Positions 59,356 through 64,000 of a stretch of 64,000 bases of DNA are shown piece after piece. Origin of the DNA: Candidatus Omnitrophota bacterium (GTDB lineage: Bacteria; Omnitrophota; Gorgyraeia; Pluralincolimonadales; Pluralincolimonadaceae); assembly GCA_041653595.1 (NCBI GenBank), contig JBAZFB010000003.1:1-64000 (forward strand). The letters run 5' to 3'. Numbering within the stretch: the first letter of the stretch is position 1; each line of letters starts with the position of its first letter. The position numbers and the translations under genes are program-made. The notes beneath the pieces are model-generated. The model was given only the letters and a program-made list of their open reading frames with translations. It did no database searches and was not told the origin of the DNA.

Positions 59356-59366
59356 AGCAAGTTAAG

Positions 59367-59663
59367 ATGAGCGAAATGGAAGAGAAGGTAAGATATGTAG
59401 CGCGGTTGGCGAGGATAAAATTGACCGATGAAGAGGTCGGTTTATTCTCGCGCCAGCTGGACGGGATACTCGGTTATGTCGATAAGCTTAACCGGAAGCT
59501 CGACATACAGGGAAAGACCCTGCCGATGAGCCACCCGCACGAAGCTTCGAACAGCTTTAGGGCTGACGAGGTGAAACCGTCGCTTCCGCCCGAAAAAGTG
59601 CTTGCGAACGCCCCCCAGAAGAAAGGTGATTTCTTCAAGGTCCCGAGGATAATAGAAGAATAA
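59367..59663 (+). CDS. gatC: Asp-tRNA(Asn)/Glu-tRNA(Gln) amidotransferase subunit C
   Basis: 98-residue stabilising subunit of the GatCAB amidotransferase. The family pattern is VRYVARLARIKLTDEEVGLF, SRQLDGILGYVDKLN, SHPHEASNSFRADEVKPSLP and the end APQKKGDFFKVPRIIEE. gatA follows after seven bases. The presence of GatCAB implies that Gln-tRNA and/or Asn-tRNA is made by amidation of mischarged tRNA. Confidence 0.95.
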   Translation: MSEMEEKVRYVARLARIKLTDEEVGLFSRQLDGILGYVDKLNRKLDIQGKTLPMSHPHEASNSFRADEVKPSLPPEKVLANAPQKKGDFFKVPRIIEE

Positions 59664-59670
59664 TTCGCAT

Positions 59671-61116
59671 ATGGACAATCTTTATTCCCTCACGGCAGGC
59701 GAACTCCTGGGCTTGCTGGATAAGAAGACTATAAACCCCGAAGAGATAATCGAATCGGTATATTCCCGCGCGCAGTCCGTCGACAAAAAGATAAAAGGCT
59801 ATCTTAATCTCGACAGGGAGAAGGCCTTAAGCCGGGCGAAGGACCTTCCGTCTTCCGGAAAATTGAAAGGCATCCCGGTCGCCGTCAAAGACAATATCTG
59901 CGTCGAGGGCGAGCTTACTACCTGCGCCTCGAAGATACTCCGCGGTTTCAAGCCCCCGTATAACGCTACTGTCATCGAGAAATTAAAGTCCGAAGGCGCG
60001 GTGATCTTCGGCAAGACGAATATGGACGAATTTGCGTTCGGTTCTTCCTGCGAAAACTCCTCGTATTTCCCGACATTGAACCCGTGGGATACCTCGAGGA
60101 TACCCGGCGGCTCGAGCGGCGGTTCGGCGGCGGTAGTCTCTGCCGACGAGGCGATAATGGCGATAGGTTCGGACACCGGAGGGTCGATAAGGCAACCTGC
60201 TTCGCTTTGCGGCGTCGTCGGGATGAAACCGACATACGGCAGGGTATCGCGGTATGGGCTCATCGCGTTCGCCTCAAGCCTTGACCAGATCGGGCCGTTC
60301 ACAAAAGACATCAAAGACGCGGCGCTGTTGTTGGGCGTAATAGCCGGTTTCGACGAAAAAGATTCAACATCGGTAAATGTTCCCGTCCCTGATTATGCGT
60401 CTTATCTGAAAAATGACGTAAAAGGCATGAAGATCGGCATACCCAAAGAATATTTCGTGGAAGGGATGGATAAAGAGGTCGAGGCCTCGGTCAGGGAAGC
60501 GATAGCCCTCCTTAAAGGCAAAGGCGCGCAGATCGTCGACGTATCCCTGCCGCATACCGAATATGCCGTAGCGGTATATTATATACTCGCGACCGCGGAG
60601 GCATCGTCCAATCTCGCGCGTTTTGACGGGGTGCAATACGGTTATCGCTGTGAGGATCCCGCGAACCTCCTTGATATGTACGAGAGGACGCGGGGCGAAG
60701 GTTTCGGCGCGGAAGCGAAGAGGAGGATAATACTCGGCACATACGTCCTGTCTAGCGGATATTATGACGCTTATTATCTTAAGGCGCAAAAAGTCCGGAT
60801 GCTTATAAAGAACGATTTTGAGCAGGTCTTTAAGAGCGGCTGCGACTGCATATTGACGCCGACCTCCCCGACACCGGCGTTCAAGGTCGGGGAGAGGTCC
60901 GCGGACCCGCTTTCGATGTACCTCTCGGACATATTTACGATATCGGTAAACCTCGCCGGCGTCCCGGCGTTATCCATGCCGTGCGGATTCACGAAGGGCG
61001 GCCTGCCGATAGGGATGCAGCTCATAGGGAATTTCTTCGAGGAAGGGAAGATATTCAACGCGGCCTACGCTTACGAGAGCAATACCGATTGGCACAAGAG
61101 GAGCCCAAAACTTTAA
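59671..61116 (+). CDS. gatA: Asp/Glu-tRNA amidotransferase subunit A
   Basis: Glutaminase subunit with the amidase-signature fold. The catalytic Lys lies in GIPVAVKDNICVEG and the Ser-cisSer-Lys triad is completed by GGSSGGSAAVVSADEA and GSDTGGSIRQPASLCGVVG. It ends with GVPALSMPCGFTKGGLPIGM and QLIGNFFEEGKI. The 481 residues are complete. Ammonia from glutamine is passed to GatB. No gap to gatB. Confidence 0.97.
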   Translation: MDNLYSLTAGELLGLLDKKTINPEEIIESVYSRAQSVDKKIKGYLNLDREKALSRAKDLPSSGKLKGIPVAVKDNICVEGELTTCASKILRGFKPPYNATVIEKLKSEGAVIFGKTNMDEFAFGSSCENSSYFPTLNPWDTSRIPGGSSGGSAAVVSADEAIMAIGSDTGGSIRQPASLCGVVGMKPTYGRVSRYGLIAFASSLDQIGPFTKDIKDAALLLGVIAGFDEKDSTSVNVPVPDYASYLKNDVKGMKIGIPKEYFVEGMDKEVEASVREAIALLKGKGAQIVDVSLPHTEYAVAVYYILATAEASSNLARFDGVQYGYRCEDPANLLDMYERTRGEGFGAEAKRRIILGTYVLSSGYYDAYYLKAQKVRMLIKNDFEQVFKSGCDCILTPTSPTPAFKVGERSADPLSMYLSDIFTISVNLAGVPALSMPCGFTKGGLPIGMQLIGNFFEEGKIFNAAYAYESNTDWHKRSPKL

Positions 61117-62550
61117 ATGGCGTACGAACCCGTCATAGGACTTGAGGTCCACGTCCAGCTTAAGACCGTATCAAAGATGTTCTGCGGCTGCACGACCGGA
61201 TTCGGCGGCGCGCCGAACACCCATACGTGCCCGGTCTGCCTGGGTTTCCCTGGAGTGCTGCCGGTATTGAACCGCCGCGCGCTGACCGAGGCTATCAGGG
61301 TCGCGCTTGCCGTCGGCTGCAAAGTCTCCGATAAAGTCAAGTTCCACAGGAAAAATTATTTCTATCCGGACCTGCCGAAGGATTACCAGATATCGCAATA
61401 CGACGAGCCGCTTTCCGAGAACGGCCGATTGAAGATAAAGATCAACGGCGGGGAAAAGACGATAAAGATAAAAAGGGTGCACATGGAAGAGGACGCGGGA
61501 AAGCTCATCCATGAAGAGGGCGGCGATTCAAGTTTTGTCGATTTCAACCGATCCGGGATGCCGCTCCTCGAGATAGTGAGCGAGCCGGATATAAATTCCC
61601 CGGAGGAGGCGTACCGGTACCTGACCGACCTGAAGCTGCTCCTGCGTTACCTTGAGGTATCGGACTGCGACATGGAAAAGGGCAGCCTGCGCTGCGACGC
61701 CAACATATCGATCAGGAAGAAAGGCGGGACCGGGCTCGGAACCAAGGCCGAGGTAAAGAACATGAATTCGTTCAAGGCCGTGAAGTCCGCGCTCGAGTTC
61801 GAGTTCGAAAGACAATCCAAATGCCTGGAGGCCGGCGAAAGGATAATCCAGGAGACGCGCCTCTGGGACACGGATAAAGGGGTGACCGTATCGATGCGCT
61901 CGAAAGAGGAAGCGCACGATTACAGGTATTTCCCCGAGCCTGACCTTGTCCCGTTCACGCTTGAGGCTGCGATGGTGGAAAATGAAAGAAAAGATCTCCC
62001 GGAACTGCCCGAAGCGAGGAAGGCGAGGTTCATCGGCGCGTTAAGCCTGACCGAATATGACGCCGAGGTCCTGACCCAGGATAAAGATACCGCCGATTAT
62101 TTCGAGGAATGCGTCAAATTCTATAATAAGCCGAAGATCGTCTCGAACTGGCTTATGGGCGACGTCTCGGGATACCTGAACGCCAAGAATTTATCTGTCA
62201 GGGATTCGAAACTTAAGCCGCAGGCGCTTGCCGGCCTTTTGAAAGAGGTTGACTCCGGAAAGATAAGCGGCAAGATGGCGAAAGACATCGTCATCGAGAT
62301 GCTCGATACCGGTAAGGACGCGTCCGCCATAATTTCGGAGAAGGGGCTCGCCCAGATCTCCGACACCGGCGAGCTCGAGAAGTCCGCCGAAGAGGCGATA
62401 GCGGAGAACGCGAAGACCGCGGAAGATTTCCTGAACGGCAAGGATAACGCGCTCATGTTCCTCGTCGGGCAGGTGATGAAGAAGACCAAAGGGAAGGCCA
62501 ATCCCGCGGTCGTGAACAAGATATTAAGGGATAAACTTTCTAAAAAATGA
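61117..62550 (+). CDS. gatB: Asp/Glu-tRNA amidotransferase subunit B
   Basis: Kinase/transamidase subunit that activates the tRNA-bound Asp or Glu. Seen: YEPVIGLEVHVQLKTVSKMF, the zinc cysteine block CGCTTGFGG and THTCPVCLGFPGVLPVLNR, HRKNYFYPDLPKDYQISQYD, MEEDAGKLIHE, DFNRSGMPLLEIVSEPDINS, and the C-terminal YqeY-like domain (AEEAIAENAKTAEDFLNGKD). The 477 residues are complete. The last codons overlap a spurious ATG at 62547. Confidence 0.97.
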   Translation: MAYEPVIGLEVHVQLKTVSKMFCGCTTGFGGAPNTHTCPVCLGFPGVLPVLNRRALTEAIRVALAVGCKVSDKVKFHRKNYFYPDLPKDYQISQYDEPLSENGRLKIKINGGEKTIKIKRVHMEEDAGKLIHEEGGDSSFVDFNRSGMPLLEIVSEPDINSPEEAYRYLTDLKLLLRYLEVSDCDMEKGSLRCDANISIRKKGGTGLGTKAEVKNMNSFKAVKSALEFEFERQSKCLEAGERIIQETRLWDTDKGVTVSMRSKEEAHDYRYFPEPDLVPFTLEAAMVENERKDLPELPEARKARFIGALSLTEYDAEVLTQDKDTADYFEECVKFYNKPKIVSNWLMGDVSGYLNAKNLSVRDSKLKPQALAGLLKEVDSGKISGKMAKDIVIEMLDTGKDASAIISEKGLAQISDTGELEKSAEEAIAENAKTAEDFLNGKDNALMFLVGQVMKKTKGKANPAVVNKILRDKLSKK

Positions 62551-62577
62551 CATTCTTATTCAAATTGGCATATGTCA

Positions 62578-62595
62578 TGCCCGCGAAAGCGGGCA
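62578..62595. repeat. REP-like hairpin in the gatB-ctpA gap
   Basis: TGCCCGC (62578-62584), loop GAAA, GCGGGCA (62589-62595): a perfect seven-base stem with a GNRA-type loop, inside GTCATGCCCGCGAAAGCGGG. This resembles the widespread repeat that is often mistranslated as MPAKAGTQ or VIPAKAGIQ. Only one copy is seen in the window. Confidence 0.65.
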
Positions 62596-62618
62596 CACAG
62601 TTAACAAAGGAGAATAGG

Positions 62619-63959
62619 ATGCGTAAGATCAAGTTTGCAGTCTGGCTTTTGGCGGTATTTTTAGCGCTTTCAACTTTCCTTTCCGCGGCGTCGACGGATA
62701 CTGCCAAGGAACAGGCGTCGCAAAAGGCCCCGCCTGTGGCGGGAAAGACCCAGACCGCCCCGGCGGTCAAGGCCGCGCCCGATAAGGAAGAGGACATTTA
62801 TAAACAACTCGAGCTCTTCTCCGACACACTTTCTATCGTCCGCTCCGAATATGTCGATGACGTCAAGACGAAGACCCTGATATACGGGGCGCTCAAGGGC
62901 ATGGTCCAGTCGCTCGACAAATTCAGCGAATTCATGGACCCGGAGTCTTATGCCGAGATGAAGGTCGAGACCGAGGGGGAATTCGGCGGGATCGGCATCG
63001 AGATAGCCATCAAGGACGACCTGCTTACGGTCATCGCGCCGATAGACGATACCCCGGCTTTCAAGGCGGGAGTAAAGTCCGGCGACAGGATAGTGAAGAT
63101 AGATAAAGACATAACGCGCGGCATCACCCTGGTCGAGGCGGTGAAAAAGCTCCGCGGAAAACCCGGGACGCCCGTCACGATAACGGTCCTGCGCGAGAGC
63201 GAGAGCAAGGTCCTCGATTTCTCGATAACAAGGGATACCATCAAGGTGAAGTCGATAAAGAACCCGAGGATACTGGAAGACAAGATAGGATACATCAAGC
63301 TCAGCATATTCCAGGAGCGTTCGGCCAGGGACCTCGAGGACGCGCTGGTCGAACTCGAGAAACAGGGGATGGACAGCCTTATCCTTGACCTGAGGAACGA
63401 CCCGGGCGGGCTTTTAAATGTCGCCGCCGAGGTCTCGGGCAAATTCCTCCCGGCCGGAGAGATGATAGTATATACCAAGGGCCGCAATAACAAGCAGGAG
63501 ATGGAGTTCCGCGCGAAAAATAAAAAGCCCAGGACCGATTACCCGATGGTAGTGCTCGTCGACCAGGGTTCTGCCTCCGGTTCGGAGATAGTCGCCGGGG
63601 CTTTACAGGACCACAAGCGCGCCGTATTGGTGGGGATGAAGACTTTCGGAAAAGGATCGGTCCAGACCGTCATACCGCTTACCGACGGCTCGGCTATACG
63701 GCTTACCACGAGCAAATATTATACGCCTAACGGCCGTTCCATCCACGGACAGGGCATCATACCCGATATAGTTGTGGAATTTAAGCCGGTCAAGAAGGAG
63801 ACCGCTCCTAAGGAGGATCCCGACGAGGTCTTCGAGAAACTTGAGGAAAAGCCCGGGAAGCCTTCGGAGAAGAAAGAGGTATATGACAACCAGCTCCAGA
63901 CCGCAGTGGACGCGATAAAGACGATGAGGATATACAAGTCCTCCGTCGTTAAAAAATGA
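62619..63959 (+). CDS. ctpA: Carboxyl-terminal processing protease (S41, PDZ-containing)
   Basis: 446 residues: a signal peptide (about 1-25, KFAVWLLAVFLALSTFLSAA), an N-terminal helical region (SIVRSEYVDDVKTKTLIYGA, LDKFSEFMDPESYAEMKVET), a PDZ domain (EFGGIGIEIAIKDDLLTVIA, DDTPAFKAGVKSGDRIVKID) and the S41 core with catalytic Ser in GSASGSEIVAGALQDHKRAV and Lys in FGKGSVQTVIPL. It cleaves periplasmic proteins from the C-terminus. Start 62619 has AAAGGAG upstream; the longer frame from 62547 runs through the REP-like hairpin and is rejected. Confidence 0.94.
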   Translation: MRKIKFAVWLLAVFLALSTFLSAASTDTAKEQASQKAPPVAGKTQTAPAVKAAPDKEEDIYKQLELFSDTLSIVRSEYVDDVKTKTLIYGALKGMVQSLDKFSEFMDPESYAEMKVETEGEFGGIGIEIAIKDDLLTVIAPIDDTPAFKAGVKSGDRIVKIDKDITRGITLVEAVKKLRGKPGTPVTITVLRESESKVLDFSITRDTIKVKSIKNPRILEDKIGYIKLSIFQERSARDLEDALVELEKQGMDSLILDLRNDPGGLLNVAAEVSGKFLPAGEMIVYTKGRNNKQEMEFRAKNKKPRTDYPMVVLVDQGSASGSEIVAGALQDHKRAVLVGMKTFGKGSVQTVIPLTDGSAIRLTTSKYYTPNGRSIHGQGIIPDIVVEFKPVKKETAPKEDPDEVFEKLEEKPGKPSEKKEVYDNQLQTAVDAIKTMRIYKSSVVKK

Positions 63960-64000
63960 GCAGGATAAACATCCGCAATATTATAGTTGTCATAGCGGCG
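63956..64000 (+). CDS. Start of an unidentified gene, cut by the window edge
   Basis: ATG 63956 overlaps the ctpA stop (ATGA). The 15 visible codons read MSRINIRNIIVVIAA, a basic start followed by a hydrophobic segment, so a signal peptide or membrane anchor. Too little is present to name it; in many bacteria an envelope gene such as a divergent polysaccharide deacetylase follows ctpA, but nothing here tests that. Confidence 0.55.
   Translation, partial: MSRINIRNIIVVIAA

Noticed and set aside
62547..62618. N-terminal extension of CtpA from ATG 62547
   Set aside because: It would place 24 residues, including translation of a REP-like hairpin, before a normal signal peptide; ATG 62619 has AAAGGAG and starts the signal peptide correctly.
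1..64000. CRISPR arrays, prophage, insertion sequences or a replication origin
   Set aside because: No regularly spaced direct repeats, phage structural genes, transposase or integrase genes, or DnaA-box clusters were noticed.

Overview
The window looks like one chromosomal segment of an uncultured, Gram-negative, moderately GC-rich bacterium. Lipoprotein genes (lspA, lgt), a PilQ-type secretin, periplasmic parvulins, indirect tRNA amidation (gatCAB) and pilins of the form GFTLVEIMIVVAIIALLAAI fit the PVC-related phylum Omnitrophota. That placement is inferred from gene families and gene order; no marker tree could be run.

Layout. (1) 1-6913: the end of a division and cell-wall cluster, ftsW(partial)-murG-murC-murB-ddl-ftsQ-ftsA. 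ftsZ is absent directly after ftsA, and the FtsA has lost its nucleotide-binding motifs. (2) 6917-16895: a packed housekeeping run, yggS-proC-yggT-punA-ileS-traR/dksA-lspA-lgt-rluD, then a coiled-coil membrane protein and aroA. (3) 16916-23831: the rod-shape operon mreB-mreC-mreD-mrdA-rodA, then a B12-binding-type radical SAM gene. (4) 23838-40646: a type IV pilus block. It holds a HAMP-GAF protein with a degenerate GGDEF domain, pilT, a free-standing MshEN domain, two tandem pilB-like ATPases, pilC, three related pilins, an oppositely oriented minor-pilin operon, and pilMNOPQ. (5) 40639-42434: a half-length radical-SAM-linked protein (DUF2344) and rng. (6) 42442-45143: an accessory stretch with a 97-bp palindromic repeat, a macrodomain gene, two AT-rich membrane-protein genes, a possible small-RNA cassette and a structured intergenic region. 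(7) 45144-51983: rplU-rpmA-obg-proB-proA-nadD, a corA/corC insertion, a tiny zinc-ribbon gene and rsfS. (8) 52044-64000: argS, a reduced mfd, two parvulins, pdxA, rsmA, gatCAB, ctpA and the first codons of another gene.

The radical SAM gene, DUF2344, rng, rplU, rpmA, obg, proBA, nadD and rsfS form a run that is often contiguous in bacteria. Here the pilus block and the accessory stretch interrupt it. Genes are tightly packed, with many ATGA or TAATG overlaps, and most inferred promoters fit TTGACA-17-TATNNT. No tRNA, rRNA, CRISPR array, transposase or integrase was seen.

Most worth checking: the ATP-motif-less FtsA with no ftsZ beside it; the reduced Mfd lacking most UvrB-like and C-terminal domains; the mobile-looking 97-bp repeat with a variable centre; the promoter-to-terminator cassette at 43738-43880; and the pilus block carrying a degenerate GGDEF protein and several MshEN domains.
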